Shown here: piece after piece, positions 43,849 through 54,359 of the stretch | Layout: every line of letters starts with the position of its first letter | Position numbering within the stretch: position 1 is the stretch's first letter | NCBI RefSeq assembly: GCF_029094525.1 | Contig: NZ_CP119107.1 | Location: 1,116,001-1,180,000, forward strand | Reading direction: 5' to 3' | Source of the DNA: Pullulanibacillus sp. KACC 23026 | GTDB lineage: Bacteria; Bacillota; Bacilli; Bacillales; Sporolactobacillaceae | DNA length: 64,000 nucleotides | The notes under the pieces: model-generated | Seen by the model: only the letters and a program-made list of their open reading frames with translations | What the model was told of the DNA's origin: nothing | The model's database searches: none | Made by a program: the position numbers and the translations under genes

Positions 43849-44667
43849 ATGAAGGAAAAATGGGCTTTTCTAGACACGGGGGTGCTTACTCCGTCTATGA
43901 ATATGGCGGTTGATGAAGCGCTGCTGATATGGCATAGCCAAGGTCTTCTGCCGCCAGTCCTTCGTTTTTATGAGTGGCAGCCGGCTGGACTGTCTGTCGG
44001 CTATTTTCAAAGGGTAAAAGGTAAAATAGATGTGGATGCGGCGAAGAGACATGGATTTGAAATCGTTCGCCGGCAAACCGGCGGAAGAGCAGTGCTTCAT
44101 GATCGTGAGCTAACGTATAGTGTCATTGTAAGTGAACAGCATGAAAAGATGCCAAGCTCTGTAACGGATGCTTATCGGGTGATTTCTGAAGGCCTTTTAA
44201 AAGGGTTTCAGAACCTTGGAATGGAAGCGGGATTTGCGATTCCAGAAGGTAAACTGGGACAAACGGGTTCAGCGGTTTGCTTTGAAGAACCGTCTTGGTA
44301 TGAGTTGGTTGTTAACGGGAAAAAGGCAGCCGGAAGCGCCCAGACCCGTCAAAAAGGCGTGATCCTTCAGCATGGCTCGATCCCGCTTGAAGTGGATGAG
44401 AACACGTTGTTTGACTTGTTTATTTATCCAAATGAAAGGGTCAAAGAGCGCGCTCGAAATAGCTTTGGTGATAAAGCGATCGCCATTAATGATGTCTTAG
44501 ATGTTAAGGTAACAGTGGATGATGTGAGAGCGGCGTTTAAGAAGGGATTTGAGGATGGACTGCAAATCGAATTTGAAACGTTGAGCTTAGACGACGTACA
44601 ATGGGCTTATATTGAGGAATTAGCAAAGACAAAATACGAGGATGAGTCTTACACGTATTCCCGCTAG
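43849..44667 (+). CDS. lipM: Octanoyl-[acyl carrier protein] transferase LipM
   Basis: 272-residue member of the biotin/lipoate ligase fold family. LipM moves octanoate from ACP to the GcvH lipoyl domain, the first step of lipoate synthesis in Bacilli. The catalytic Cys144 lies in [13 protein letters not shown], matching Cys150 of B. subtilis LipM, and the family motifs [18 protein letters not shown] and [20 protein letters not shown] are present. ATG 43849 follows AGAAAGAAGG; an extended frame to 43783 lacks a ribosome site. lipA begins 11 bp downstream, so both steps of lipoate assembly are in one operon. Confidence 0.9.
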   Translation: MKEKWAFLDTGVLTPSMNMAVDEALLIWHSQGLLPPVLRFYEWQPAGLSVGYFQRVKGKIDVDAAKRHGFEIVRRQTGGRAVLHDRELTYSVIVSEQHEKMPSSVTDAYRVISEGLLKGFQNLGMEAGFAIPEGKLGQTGSAVCFEEPSWYELVVNGKKAAGSAQTRQKGVILQHGSIPLEVDENTLFDLFIYPNERVKERARNSFGDKAIAINDVLDVKVTVDDVRAAFKKGFEDGLQIEFETLSLDDVQWAYIEELAKTKYEDESYTYSR

Positions 44668-44678
44668 GAGGCGTAAGA

Positions 44679-45599
44679 ATGGCCAAAAAAGAAGACTACT
44701 TGAGAAAACCGGAATGGTTAAAGATAAAATTAAACACGAATCAAAACTACACAGGCTTAAAGAAAATGATGCGTGAAAATCGTTTACATACCGTTTGCGA
44801 GGAAGCAAAATGTCCTAATATTCATGAGTGTTGGGCTGTTCGAAAAACGGCTACATTTATGATTTTGGGTGACGTTTGTACTCGCGGCTGCCGTTTCTGT
44901 GCGGTCAAAACAGGGCGGCCAACTGAGCTCGACTGGCAGGAGCCTGAACGTGTTGCGGAATCCGTTGAGGCAATGGGGCTTCGCCATGTTGTTATTACAG
45001 CTGTAGCTCGAGATGATTTACAAGATGGGGGAGCGGCTGTCTTTGCAGAAACCGTCAGAGCTGTTCGCAAACGCAATCCCATGTGTACAGTAGAAGTGCT
45101 TCCTTCAGATATGAAAGGGGATTATGAAAGCCTTCATACGCTGATGGATGCGAAGCCGGATATTTTTAATCATAATATTGAAACGGTTCGTCGTTTAACC
45201 AAACGTGTTCGCGCGATTGCTACCTACGACCGTTCGCTTGAACTGTTAAAGCGTGTCAAAGAAATTAGTCCGAACACCCCTACTAAGTCCAGTCTTATGG
45301 TGGGACTTGGCGAAACAAAAGAAGAAATTCTTGAAGCAATGGACGATCTCCTTGCCCACAATGTCGACATTATGACCATTGGCCAGTATTTGCAGCCAAC
45401 ACGTAAGCATTTAAATGTCGAGCGTTATTATCGCCCGGAAGAGTTTGAGGAGCTTAAGCAAATTGCTCTTGAGAAAGGTTTCCGTCATTGTGAAGCAGGA
45501 CCTCTTGTTCGTTCTTCTTATCACGCCGATGAACAGGTAAATGAGGCAGCACGCCGCCGTCAGCTTGGGGACGATGATTCACAAGCTGAAGCAAACTAA
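44679..45599 (+). CDS. lipA: Lipoyl synthase (LipA)
   Basis: 306-residue radical-SAM enzyme that inserts two sulfurs into octanoyl-GcvH. The auxiliary cluster motif [12 protein letters not shown] is near residue 48, the radical SAM motif CTRGCRFC near 68, and the auxiliary-cluster Ser in [13 protein letters not shown] near 283. ATG 44679 follows CTAGGAGG. Cotranscription with lipM makes a compact lipoylation operon; a strong terminator follows at 45609. It needs reducing power that YumC-type reductase (41363) could provide. Start and length match the family. Confidence 0.96.
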   Translation: MAKKEDYLRKPEWLKIKLNTNQNYTGLKKMMRENRLHTVCEEAKCPNIHECWAVRKTATFMILGDVCTRGCRFCAVKTGRPTELDWQEPERVAESVEAMGLRHVVITAVARDDLQDGGAAVFAETVRAVRKRNPMCTVEVLPSDMKGDYESLHTLMDAKPDIFNHNIETVRRLTKRVRAIATYDRSLELLKRVKEISPNTPTKSSLMVGLGETKEEILEAMDDLLAHNVDIMTIGQYLQPTRKHLNVERYYRPEEFEELKQIALEKGFRHCEAGPLVRSSYHADEQVNEAARRRQLGDDDSQAEAN

Positions 45600-45608
45600 A
45601 TAATAAGG

Positions 45609-45648
45609 AAAGGATTGTTCTCGTTTTAATGAGAGCAATCCTTTTTTT
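45609..45648 (+). terminator. Terminator after lipM-lipA
   Basis: AAAGGATTGTTCTC and GAGAGCAATCCTTT, an 8-base loop and T7. A second hairpin, AACAAGGC/GCCTTGTT at 45668-45690, lies just past the end of gltC. Confidence 0.9.
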
Positions 45649-45695
45649 ATACTAAAAATTCAAGTGCAACAAGGCTTGGCGCGGCCTTGTTTTCT

Positions 45696-46598
45696 TTATT
45701 GACCAAATCGATCGAGTCGGTTGTAAAAATTTCTCAGATAGCGGTATAGCAGTTTTTCAGATGGGGCTAATTCACGTGTTCGCGGGACCATAATGCCAAC
45801 TGGCCGGGAAACTTCGGGCTCTGAAATGGGTTTTCGTACGAGCTCATGTGACAATTCAAGCGCCGATTGTTCAGGGATGAGAGCGACGCCAAATCCAGAA
45901 GCGACCAAGGCTTTAATCGTGTCCATATCTTCCCCTTCAAAGGTAAACTTCGGTTGGAAGCCAGCAGCACTGCATGCCTCCTTAACGCTTTCATGAAGTG
46001 GGAGCCCAGGACGAAAAGAGACGAACGCTTCTCGTCTAAGATCCGATAAACGAATGGAAGAGGACTCGGCTAATGGGTGATGAACGGGCAAGATTGCCCA
46101 TAGCTTTTCCATATAAAAGATGGTTCCCTCAATGGATTCATGATTCAAGGGAACAGGAGCAGCGAAAGCAATATCAAGTTCGCCTTTTTCAATGGAATCA
46201 ATTAAATAACGGGTAGAACCTTGGTGCAGCTGGAATGCCACATCCGGATAATCGCTTCTGAATTGGGATAATACAATAGGAAGTGTGTGGATGGACAAAC
46301 TAGTTGCAAACCCTAAACGGACCACACCGAGCTCTGGGTTTAAGTAATCCTCGATTTTTTCTTTGGCTATATCAAGTTCGGCAACCGCTTTTTCGACATG
46401 CTCCAAAAAAACTTTGCCAATTTGTGTTAATTTCACATTTCTGCCTTCTCGGTTAAAGAGAGGGACTTCTAATTCTGCCTCTAATAAGGAAATTTGTCTG
46501 CTGACCGCCGATTGCGCCACATGAAGACTTTGGGCGGCCTCTGTGACATGCTCCCGCTTTGCTACTTCGATGAAATAAAGGATCTGACGCAGTTCCAA
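45696..46598 (-). CDS. gltC: LysR-family activator of glutamate synthase (GltC)
   Basis: LysR-type regulator with an N-terminal helix-turn-helix (HVTEAAQSLHVAQSAVSRQI, residues about 17-36) and a C-terminal effector domain. It closely resembles B. subtilis GltC and is divergent from gltAB. TTG 46598 gives MELRQILYF and exactly 300 residues, the length of GltC, with AAGGGGGGA just upstream; ATG 46616 would put the ribosome site inside the gene. In B. subtilis GltC activates gltAB when 2-oxoglutarate is high and represses with glutamate. The shared 142-bp intergenic region should hold its binding boxes. Confidence 0.93.
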   Translation of the reverse strand: MELRQILYFIEVAKREHVTEAAQSLHVAQSAVSRQISLLEAELEVPLFNREGRNVKLTQIGKVFLEHVEKAVAELDIAKEKIEDYLNPELGVVRLGFATSLSIHTLPIVLSQFRSDYPDVAFQLHQGSTRYLIDSIEKGELDIAFAAPVPLNHESIEGTIFYMEKLWAILPVHHPLAESSSIRLSDLRREAFVSFRPGLPLHESVKEACSAAGFQPKFTFEGEDMDTIKALVASGFGVALIPEQSALELSHELVRKPISEPEVSRPVGIMVPRTRELAPSEKLLYRYLRNFYNRLDRFGQ

Positions 46599-46655
46599 AA
46601 TGGTCCCCCCTTCCAATCAATATCAATATGAGAATGTTTATATACTTATTATATA

Positions 46656-46685
46656 TTGTTTAGAACGTTGAATTTCAAGTACAAT
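46656..46685 (+). promoter_or_regulatory. Candidate promoter of gltAB
   Basis: TTGTTT (46656-46661), 18-base spacer, TACAAT (46680-46685). A weak -35 is expected for an activator-dependent promoter. GltC boxes should lie at 46615-46660 but were not resolved. Confidence 0.5.
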
Positions 46686-46740
46686 GAATTTAAATAGAAA
46701 AAATCTGAATTTGCGAAAAACGGAACGGAGAGTGACGCTA

Positions 46741-49700
46741 ATGACTTCGTATCCATCTGCCCAAGGCCTTTATCGCCCAATTTTTGAACACGACGCCTGT
46801 GGCATTGGCTTCTACGTCAATATAAAAGGAAATCCAACACACGATATTGTAGAAAAAGCGATTGATATGTTAAAGAGGCTCGATCACCGAGCTGGCCATA
46901 CAGATGAAGGCGGAGATGGGGCTGGTATTCTTATTCAACTCCCAGACGCTTTTTTTCGAGAATCTGTTGCTTTTAGCTTACCAAAAAAAGGCGACTATGC
47001 GGTAGGTATGCTTTTCATGCCGCAAGATCTTGAACAGATAGGGCTAATCAAAACGGTTTTCAAAGAGGAAATGGAACGCTTGTCCCTGTCTTTATTGGGA
47101 TGGCGCGACGTCCCTGTAGATCCGAGTTCGATCCCTCCATTGGCTCAAAATCATCAACCGGCGATCAAGCAAGTTTTCATCGGCAAAGCGGGTCCAATGG
47201 AAGAACAACAATTCGAAAGACAACTGTATGCTTTACGTCGATTGATTGAAAAACGTCTTTTGAGCGCAGGAGAACAAGGGTTTTATGTGGCAAGTCTATC
47301 CTCTCAAACCATCGTCTATAAAGGCATGGTGACACCTGATGCCCTCCCCGCCTTTTATCAAGATCTTAACCAATCGTCCTTCACTTCAGCCCTTGCTTTC
47401 GTTCACTCACGGTTCAGCACGAATACATTTCCGAGCTGGGAACGGGCCCATCCTTATCGCACCCTCATTCATAATGGTGAAATTAATACATTAAGAGGAA
47501 ATGTTAATTGGATGAAGGCTCGTGAAACTCAATTCAAGACAGATGTATTTGGCCTTCCATTGGAAGAGCTCACACCGATCATTGATGAACGCGGCAGTGA
47601 CTCGTCGATGCTGGATAATGCGGTGGAGTTCTTAACGTTAACAGGGCGCTCTTTGGCTCAGGTTGCTATGATGCTTGTTCCAGAACCTTGGGAGGATGAT
47701 CGCCATTCGGAATCTCTCAAGAATTTCTATGAGTATCACAGCGCCATAATGGAACCATGGGATGGTCCAATGGCCCTTGCTTTAACGAATGGCAAGCAGA
47801 TCGCTGCTTTGTTAGATCGAAATGGTCTCCGTCCAGGACGCTATTATTTAACCGATGACGATCAACTGATCTATTCATCTGAGTTTGGCGTCATCGATGT
47901 AGCGCCGGAAAAAGTGATTGAAAAAAGGCATTTAAGGCCTGGTGAAATGCTGTTCATTGATCTCGAAAAAGGAGAGATCATTGCCAATGACCTTTTAAAA
48001 TCAGAGATCGCCACTGCCAATCCTTATAAAACATGGATTGAAGAAAATGTTCAATTTTTAGAAGATAAGCAAGAGGCTGTTTCAGAGCCATTTGCCTATG
48101 AACTGCCAGAGCTTATTCAAATACAAAAAGCCTTTGGGTATACACATGAAGAAGTAGACAAAAATATCATGCCGATGGTTTCTGAAGGGAAAGACCCGAT
48201 TGGAGCTATGGGTATTGATACACCGCTGGCTGTTTTATCAGAACGTCCTTCGTTATTATTTAATTATTTTAAACAATGGTTTGCTCAAGTTACGAATCCG
48301 CCTATAGATGCGATTCGGGAAGAATGTGTGACCTCGACAACAACTTGGCTGGGGCCAGAAGGTGATTTGCTCAATCCGAATGAAACCAATGCCAAACGCA
48401 TTAAACTCGAGACACCATTCCTAACAAGAAACCAATTCAAGCAGATCCATGCTCATCAACGAGCAGGTTTTACTGCGGAATCGCTTTCTACGTTAGTTCT
48501 AGTCATTCCTGGCGAACGGACATTTAAAGAAGCATTGGACCGCCTGTTTAAGTCCGCTGTTCAGGCTATCGATGAAGGGGCATCCCTTCTCATCTTGTCT
48601 GATCGCGGTGTGAAGGAATCCGCTGTTTCGATGCCGATTTTGCTTGCCTTGTCAGGGCTGCATCATCATCTTATTGAACAAGGCTTGCGTACGAAAGCAA
48701 GCATCATTGTGGACACCGGTGAAGCGCGCGATGTTCATCATATGGCGATGTTACTCGGCTATGGAGCCGATGCTATCCATCCTTATTTGGGGATTCAAAC
48801 GCTTCTATCACCGCAATCCAATCATTTATTTGATGAGTTATCGGATCTTGAAATTGAGAGAATCTACCTTGAGACGCTTGTTTCAGGGGTGGTTAAAGTC
48901 ATGTCCAAAATGGGGATCTCGACCATTCAAAGCTACCGGGGCGCACAAACTTTTGAAGCGATCGGGATTAGCGAGGATGTCATTAATACCTATTTTAAAG
49001 GAACCGTCACTCAATTAGGCGGCGTGACACTTAATGAGATAGAAGAGGAGACGTTAAAACGTCATCTTCAGGCTTTTGAGAGTGACAATCAGCGTGAACC
49101 TGTCCTCGAGTCTGGAAGTGCTATGCAGTGGCGTCCTCAAGGTGAGGATCACCGCTTTAATCCGAAAACCATTCATTTATTGCAACAAGCTGCTCGTCGC
49201 AATGACTATGAAACTTACAAGAAATTTGCTCAATTAGCAGACGATGAGCGCTGGTATAATATCCGTAATTTATTTGCTTTCAAAAAAGGTATTGCATCTA
49301 TACCGCTTGAAGAAGTAGAGCCGGTCGAATCGATATTCCGTCGATTTAAGACGGGAGCCATGTCTTTTGGTGCTTTAAGCCAGGAGGCACACGAGGCTCT
49401 TGCTATTGCCATGAACCGCATTGGCGGGAAAAGCAATAGTGGTGAAGGCGGGGAAGACGAAGCCCGTTATAAGTTAGACGCTAATGGGGATAATCGACGC
49501 AGTGCGATCAAACAAGTTGCTTCAGGGCGCTTTGGTGTCAGCAGTCATTACCTTAGTGAAGCAGAAGAAATCCAAATTAAAATGGCACAAGGGGCAAAGC
49601 CGGGGGAAGGCGGACAGCTTCCGTCTCATAAAGTGTATCCTTGGATTGCGGAAGTTCGCCATTCGACTCCAGGGGTGGGCTTGATTTCACCGCCTCCTCA

Positions 49701-51309
49701 CCATGATATTTACTCGATTGAAGATTTAGCCCAATTAATTTACGACCTAAAGCGTTCCAATCCAAAAGCGCGAATTAATGTTAAGCTTGTTTCAAAGGCG
49801 GGAGTCGGAACCATTGCAGCAGGGGTTGCTAAAGGTCTGGCAGACGTTATTTTAATCAGCGGTTTTGATGGCGGAACCGGTGCATCACCAAGAAGCAGCA
49901 TTATGCATGCAGGCCTTCCTTGGGAGCTTGGTCTCGCTGAAACGCATCAAACGCTTCTACTAAACGGTCTAAGAAGCCGTGTAGTTGTCGAGGCAGATGG
50001 CAAATTGATGACAGGTCGAGATGTGATTCTAGCAGCACTTCTAGGCGCCGAAGAGTTCGGGTTTTCGACAGCACCGCTTGTTGTATTAGGCTGTATTATG
50101 ATGCGTGCCTGTCATTTGGATACGTGTCCAGTCGGGGTGGCTACTCAAAACCCAGAGCTTCGCAAACTAATGACGGGTTCCCCTGATCACGTTGTTAATT
50201 ATCTGACTTTTATTGCAGAAGAAATGCGTGAGTATATGGCCGCTCTTGGAATCCGAACCATTGACGAACTTGTCGGTCGGACTGAGCTGCTTGAAATTCG
50301 TGATGAGATTAAGAATCATCCAAAAGCGCAACATCTTCAGCTTGAGCAATTGTTGTATCAACCAACTGTTAATATGAATTGGAAAGAAGAACGCAAGAAG
50401 CAAGATCATCAGATTGAAGAGACGTTCGACGTGAAAGAGGTCCTTCCATATGTTCAAGAAAGCTTAGAGGCTCAAACACCTGTACAGCTTGAACGGAAGG
50501 TTTCGAATACAGACCGAACTATTGGTACTATGCTTGGCTATGAGATCTCTACAAAGTACGGAGCAGAAGGCTTGCCTGATAATACCATTGAATTAACTCT
50601 TACAGGTTCAGCCGGTCAAAGTCTCGGGGCTTTTGTACCAAAAGGCGTGACGATTAAAGTGGTTGGTGACGCGAATGATTATTTTGGAAAAGGTTTATCG
50701 GGTGGACGCTTGATCATTCGCCCAGACCTCCGAATGAAGCAGCCGGATGGTCAAAAGCTTGTCGGAAACGTCGTCTTCTATGGAGCGACAGCTGGAGAAG
50801 CGTTTATTCGCGGCGGAGCAGGTGAACGTTTTGCCGTCCGTAACAGCGGCATTCAAGCTGTTGTAGAGGGTATTGGGGATCATGGCTGTGAATATATGAC
50901 GGGAGGTACCGTTGTTGTTCTCGGTGAAGTTGGCCGGAACTTCGGTGCAGGGATGTCCGGCGGCGTTGCCTATCTATTGAAGGAATCCTTGAATGAAGAA
51001 TTCCTCAATATGAGCGGTCTCCTTATGGAATCCTTAACAGAGGAGGATACGGCAACGGTTCAAGCCTTGCTTAAAAAGCATGTTGACTATACAGATAGTC
51101 CAATGGCTGCTTACCTGTTATCGATTTTGGAGACCAGCCAGCCTTTTATTAAAATCATTCCAAAAGAATTCAAACAAATGCGCGAATTAATGGCTCAATT
51201 TGAAGAAGAGGGATTAAGTGGGTATGATGCTAAATTAAAAGCATTTTATCAATCAATGGGTAATCATAAAGAAACTCCGCCCATTGTAACTACATTCGAA
51301 CCCGTATAA
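46741..51309 (+). CDS. gltA: Glutamate synthase large subunit (GltA)
   Basis: 1522-residue NADPH-GOGAT large subunit (B. subtilis 1520), which makes glutamate from glutamine and 2-oxoglutarate. ATG 46741 is chosen, with GGAGAG upstream; Cys20 in EHDACGIGF becomes the N-terminal nucleophile after propeptide removal. Domains run in order: Ntn amidotransferase (about 20-430), central domain, FMN-binding synthase domain (about 850-1190, with GGKSNSGEGGED) and the GXGXG beta-helix at the end. The 3Fe-4S cysteines are in MRACHLDTCPVG near 1125. gltB follows 15 bp on. Complete, with no frameshift. Confidence 0.97.
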   Translation: MTSYPSAQGLYRPIFEHDACGIGFYVNIKGNPTHDIVEKAIDMLKRLDHRAGHTDEGGDGAGILIQLPDAFFRESVAFSLPKKGDYAVGMLFMPQDLEQIGLIKTVFKEEMERLSLSLLGWRDVPVDPSSIPPLAQNHQPAIKQVFIGKAGPMEEQQFERQLYALRRLIEKRLLSAGEQGFYVASLSSQTIVYKGMVTPDALPAFYQDLNQSSFTSALAFVHSRFSTNTFPSWERAHPYRTLIHNGEINTLRGNVNWMKARETQFKTDVFGLPLEELTPIIDERGSDSSMLDNAVEFLTLTGRSLAQVAMMLVPEPWEDDRHSESLKNFYEYHSAIMEPWDGPMALALTNGKQIAALLDRNGLRPGRYYLTDDDQLIYSSEFGVIDVAPEKVIEKRHLRPGEMLFIDLEKGEIIANDLLKSEIATANPYKTWIEENVQFLEDKQEAVSEPFAYELPELIQIQKAFGYTHEEVDKNIMPMVSEGKDPIGAMGIDTPLAVLSERPSLLFNYFKQWFAQVTNPPIDAIREECVTSTTTWLGPEGDLLNPNETNAKRIKLETPFLTRNQFKQIHAHQRAGFTAESLSTLVLVIPGERTFKEALDRLFKSAVQAIDEGASLLILSDRGVKESAVSMPILLALSGLHHHLIEQGLRTKASIIVDTGEARDVHHMAMLLGYGADAIHPYLGIQTLLSPQSNHLFDELSDLEIERIYLETLVSGVVKVMSKMGISTIQSYRGAQTFEAIGISEDVINTYFKGTVTQLGGVTLNEIEEETLKRHLQAFESDNQREPVLESGSAMQWRPQGEDHRFNPKTIHLLQQAARRNDYETYKKFAQLADDERWYNIRNLFAFKKGIASIPLEEVEPVESIFRRFKTGAMSFGALSQEAHEALAIAMNRIGGKSNSGEGGEDEARYKLDANGDNRRSAIKQVASGRFGVSSHYLSEAEEIQIKMAQGAKPGEGGQLPSHKVYPWIAEVRHSTPGVGLISPPPHHDIYSIEDLAQLIYDLKRSNPKARINVKLVSKAGVGTIAAGVAKGLADVILISGFDGGTGASPRSSIMHAGLPWELGLAETHQTLLLNGLRSRVVVEADGKLMTGRDVILAALLGAEEFGFSTAPLVVLGCIMMRACHLDTCPVGVATQNPELRKLMTGSPDHVVNYLTFIAEEMREYMAALGIRTIDELVGRTELLEIRDEIKNHPKAQHLQLEQLLYQPTVNMNWKEERKKQDHQIEETFDVKEVLPYVQESLEAQTPVQLERKVSNTDRTIGTMLGYEISTKYGAEGLPDNTIELTLTGSAGQSLGAFVPKGVTIKVVGDANDYFGKGLSGGRLIIRPDLRMKQPDGQKLVGNVVFYGATAGEAFIRGGAGERFAVRNSGIQAVVEGIGDHGCEYMTGGTVVVLGEVGRNFGAGMSGGVAYLLKESLNEEFLNMSGLLMESLTEEDTATVQALLKKHVDYTDSPMAAYLLSILETSQPFIKIIPKEFKQMRELMAQFEEEGLSGYDAKLKAFYQSMGNHKETPPIVTTFEPV

Positions 51310-51324
51310 AAGGAGGGAGAGCTC

Positions 51325-52773
51325 ATGGGAAATCCAAATGGTTTTAAGGATCTTCCACGTCGTACAGCGAAAAAACGCCATCCATCTGAACGAGTCAAGG
51401 ATTGGCAGGAGGAAGCGCTTGTCTCAAGCGAAGCAGAGTTAAGAAGCCAAGCCTCACGCTGTATGGATTGCGGAACCCCTTTTTGTCAAATGGGTACCGT
51501 CACAAATGGACTGACAGCTGGATGCCCTCTCTATAACGTTATCCCAGAGTGGAATGAACTCGTGTATAGAGGCAATTGGCGAGAGGCTTATAATCGACTT
51601 GTTTTGACCAATAATTTTCCGGAATTCACAGGGCGGGCTTGTCCTGCCCCTTGTGAAGGATCCTGTACAGCTTCCATTCCAACAGAATCCGTGACGATTA
51701 AGAACATTGAGCAGGCCATCATTGATAAGGCCTTTTCAGAAGGCTGGATTGCACCTAAAGTTCCGGCTCATCGGACAGGGTATACAGTTGCTATTGTGGG
51801 CTCTGGACCTGCGGGATTGGCAGCAGCTGATCAACTTAATCAGCATGGGCATTCTGTAACCGTCTACGAAAGAGATGATCGGCCAGGCGGGCTTTTAATG
51901 TATGGGATTCCAAATATGAAGTTAGAAAAACAGATCGTAGAGCGTCGAGTTCAATTGCTTCAAGAAGAAGGCATTGAATTCATCTGCGACACAGAAATCG
52001 GCAAAGCTATCACACTTGAGGCTCTTCAAGCTCAATATGATGCGGTTATTTTTGCAACGGGTGCGCAAAAGGCGCGTGAGTTAAATCTTGAAGGACGCGA
52101 ACTGTCCGGCATTCATAATGCCATGAATTATCTCACAGCAAGCACTAAGTTTCTTATGGATGGAACTCCACTAGAGCCTTCACTTAATGCGAAGGGCAAA
52201 CGAGTAATTGTTATTGGCGGTGGAGACACAGGAGCCGATTGTATTGCAACGGCGATTCGTCAGGGCTGCGAAAGCGTTGTTCAATTCGGGAAGCATCCGC
52301 GTCTTTCCGTGCAGCGTACAGATAATAATCCTTGGCCAGAGCCGCCGCAAGTGTTTACCCTTGAGTATTCCCATGAAGAAGCAGCAACGGTCCTAGGAAA
52401 GGATCCACGGGAATATGGGATCATTTCTCAAGCTTTTGTCGGAGAAAATGGCGCTGTAAAGGGTGTTAAAACGATCGAGATGGTGAAGGATCCTGAGACG
52501 GGCGCTTTTTCAGAAGTGGATGGGTCTGAGAAAATCTGGGAGGCTGATTTGGTTCTTATTGCGATCGGCTTCCAGGGGTCTGAAACGGAGTACATGATTC
52601 CGAAAAAACAGGAGCCGCTTGAGAATCATTATGAAACGGCATCTGCTGGTCTCTATGTTGCCGGCGATGCAAGACGAGGCCAGAGTCTTATTGTATGGGC
52701 TATTCGAGAAGGACGTGAAGTGGCGAATGTGTGCCACCAGTATTTGATGACGGCCATCCAGTCAGTTAGTTAA
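51325..52773 (+). CDS. gltB: Glutamate synthase small subunit (GltB)
   Basis: 482-residue GOGAT beta subunit that passes electrons from NADPH to the large subunit. The N-terminal iron-sulfur cysteines are in RCMDCGTPFC and GRACPAPCEGSC, the FAD motif VGSGPAGLAAADQL near residue 155, and the NADPH motif VIGGGDTGADCI near 297. The C-terminal flavin motif GLYVAGDARRGQSLIVWAI is near 440. ATG 51325 follows AAAGGAGGGAG. It forms the gltAB operon controlled by GltC and ends at a long hairpin near 52821. Confidence 0.96.
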   Translation: MGNPNGFKDLPRRTAKKRHPSERVKDWQEEALVSSEAELRSQASRCMDCGTPFCQMGTVTNGLTAGCPLYNVIPEWNELVYRGNWREAYNRLVLTNNFPEFTGRACPAPCEGSCTASIPTESVTIKNIEQAIIDKAFSEGWIAPKVPAHRTGYTVAIVGSGPAGLAAADQLNQHGHSVTVYERDDRPGGLLMYGIPNMKLEKQIVERRVQLLQEEGIEFICDTEIGKAITLEALQAQYDAVIFATGAQKARELNLEGRELSGIHNAMNYLTASTKFLMDGTPLEPSLNAKGKRVIVIGGGDTGADCIATAIRQGCESVVQFGKHPRLSVQRTDNNPWPEPPQVFTLEYSHEEAATVLGKDPREYGIISQAFVGENGAVKGVKTIEMVKDPETGAFSEVDGSEKIWEADLVLIAIGFQGSETEYMIPKKQEPLENHYETASAGLYVAGDARRGQSLIVWAIREGREVANVCHQYLMTAIQSVS

Positions 52774-52820
52774 CAAAAAGCCTAAAACGATTGCCGATTA
52801 CGGTTTCGGCATTTAATCAG

Positions 52821-52867
52821 AAAGAGCGTTTAATAAGCTGTCGCAGCTTGTTAGGCGCTCTTCTTTT
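52821..52867 (+). terminator. Terminator after gltAB
   Basis: AAGAGCG and CGCTCTT close a long stem that also contains AAGCTG/CAGCTT around TCG, followed by CTTTT. Confidence 0.8.
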
Positions 52868-53105
52868 GCTAGGTCCATGATCAATAAGGTCTTAGAATTT
52901 TAACCAGTTTTTTACAAACGTCACAGAAAAGTAAAGAAGGAATCGGTGTTTAGGGATAGGTTTTTGCGTCAAAATGTGGTTAAATAGAATTAGGAAAACG
53001 ATTTCAATAGGGACTTTTTGAGTAAGATATAACTTTTTTTCTTAAGCGTTTTTTAAGATATGTAGACTATTATAAAGATAGAAATTCAATTGGGAAAGGA
53101 GAGGG
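52868..53105. other. Promoter region of ypjP-like gene
   Basis: AT-rich, no gene. The promoter of the following gene should lie near 52990-53080 but was not resolved. Confidence 0.35.
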
Positions 53106-53765
53106 ATGGACATGCCAAAATGGTTTAGAAAAATAGTAGTCACTTTTGTCACCATTATAACATTGGGTACCGTTGTTCCCTCTGCTAATCCTGTACCAAG
53201 GGAAAATCCGAATGCAAACTTGGATGTATTGGGTCAGAATAATCCTAACGGAACATCGGATTCCCGTCATGAAGTCATCATTGACATCAAAGAATCTCGA
53301 AAAAGGAAAAAATACGATTGGTCAACATTAGTTTCGGAATCACAGGATCCTGATGAGCTGATCGATTTATTATCAGATTTTGCTTCTGAGCAAGCCAAAG
53401 AACAAGGTCTTAAGAAGTTTGGTCCTGTCATCGAGAATCGAATTGGCGATACTTACAATCAAACGATTGTTCCTAAATTTAGCGAAGCGGTCGCCAAAAT
53501 TGGTCAAAGTCTGGATTATGAAACGCTTCTTAATCTAAGCGTTAGTGAAAAGCCTTCTGCCGGGAGCGGTGAGCGCATTTTACACTTTTTCGATCAGCGG
53601 ACAGGTCAAGAACTTATTAAGTTTCATGTTCGCCGCGATCATCCGCCAAAAGATGGCTATTGGTTTAATTTCCACTACCATATAGCAGCGGATAACTTTC
53701 AAAACCATTATGAAATCGGAAAAATTTATTGGGATAAGAACATGCCCCCTGGTTGGATGGCGTAA
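53106..53765 (+). CDS. ypjP: YpjP-family protein
   Basis: About 219 residues with the YpjP signature at the C-terminus: KFHVRRDHPPKDGYWFNFHY followed by a DNFQNHYEIGKIYWD block and PPGWMA. The N-terminus (WFRKIVVTFVTIITLGTVVP) is a signal peptide or membrane anchor, so the protein should be on or outside the membrane. Start ATG 53106 or 53112; AAAGGAGAGGG at 53093-53103 fits 53112 slightly better. The gene is monocistronic, with a terminator overlapping its 3' end. YpjP is a conserved Bacillus protein without an assigned activity. Confidence 0.9.
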   Translation: MDMPKWFRKIVVTFVTIITLGTVVPSANPVPRENPNANLDVLGQNNPNGTSDSRHEVIIDIKESRKRKKYDWSTLVSESQDPDELIDLLSDFASEQAKEQGLKKFGPVIENRIGDTYNQTIVPKFSEAVAKIGQSLDYETLLNLSVSEKPSAGSGERILHFFDQRTGQELIKFHVRRDHPPKDGYWFNFHYHIAADNFQNHYEIGKIYWDKNMPPGWMA

Positions 53766-53790
53766 TGCCGCTTTCGACCAGGGCTTTTTA
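53745..53790 (+). terminator. Terminator overlapping the end of ypjP
   Basis: CCCTGGT pairs with ACCAGGG across about 23 bases, then CTTTTTA. The left arm lies in the last codons of ypjP. Confidence 0.75.
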
Positions 53791-54359
53791 TTGGCGATTT
53801 AAGGTAAAAATTCGCTCGGGATTTTAACAGCTGGTTTCCTTGTTTCTTAAACGTTTTTATCTTGCCACTTTTTAGAATATATGATAGCTTTATAACAGCA
53901 ATAGAATCATGTGGTTGATGATGAGCTTAGAAGTTTAGCTTATCAATTAGGAGTTGGCATTCATGGAAATCTTAGTTCAGTTAGTGGCGAAGCAAAGCAT
54001 CTGAAATGGGTAGAAACGGTTTTTGTTTCTTTTGATTTCGTTTGTCTTCAAAGCTTGGACGGAGAGGACCATGGGGCCGTAATCAATAGACTTTAAGGTC
54101 TATAACGGGGCTGTGGACGTGTGCCTTGTTAGGCCTTTTTATTATGGATTTATAGAGTCATCCCTTTGGGCTTGTCTTCCTAAACCTTTTAATTGGTTAG
54201 TTAACAAACCGGGTCCCGAGGATGCACGTGATACTCTCCGTCACACAATTAACAGTTATGTAAAAGGATGACTGAATTCCCTTTAGTTTGGGTAAAAAGT
54301 CTTTGCCACTTTTACGATTAGAGTCAATCAGCAAAGAGGTTCTTAGGAGGGTATTTGGA
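53791..54359. other. About 570-bp gap before MFS transporter
   Basis: No convincing gene. A 61-codon GTG frame at 53911-54096 lacks a good ribosome site and matches no family known to me. The MFS promoter should be close to 54300-54345. Confidence 0.4.

Noticed and set aside
53911-54096. 61-codon GTG frame between ypjP and the MFS gene
   Set aside because: No convincing ribosome site, no recognised family and no terminator of its own; insufficient to call a gene.
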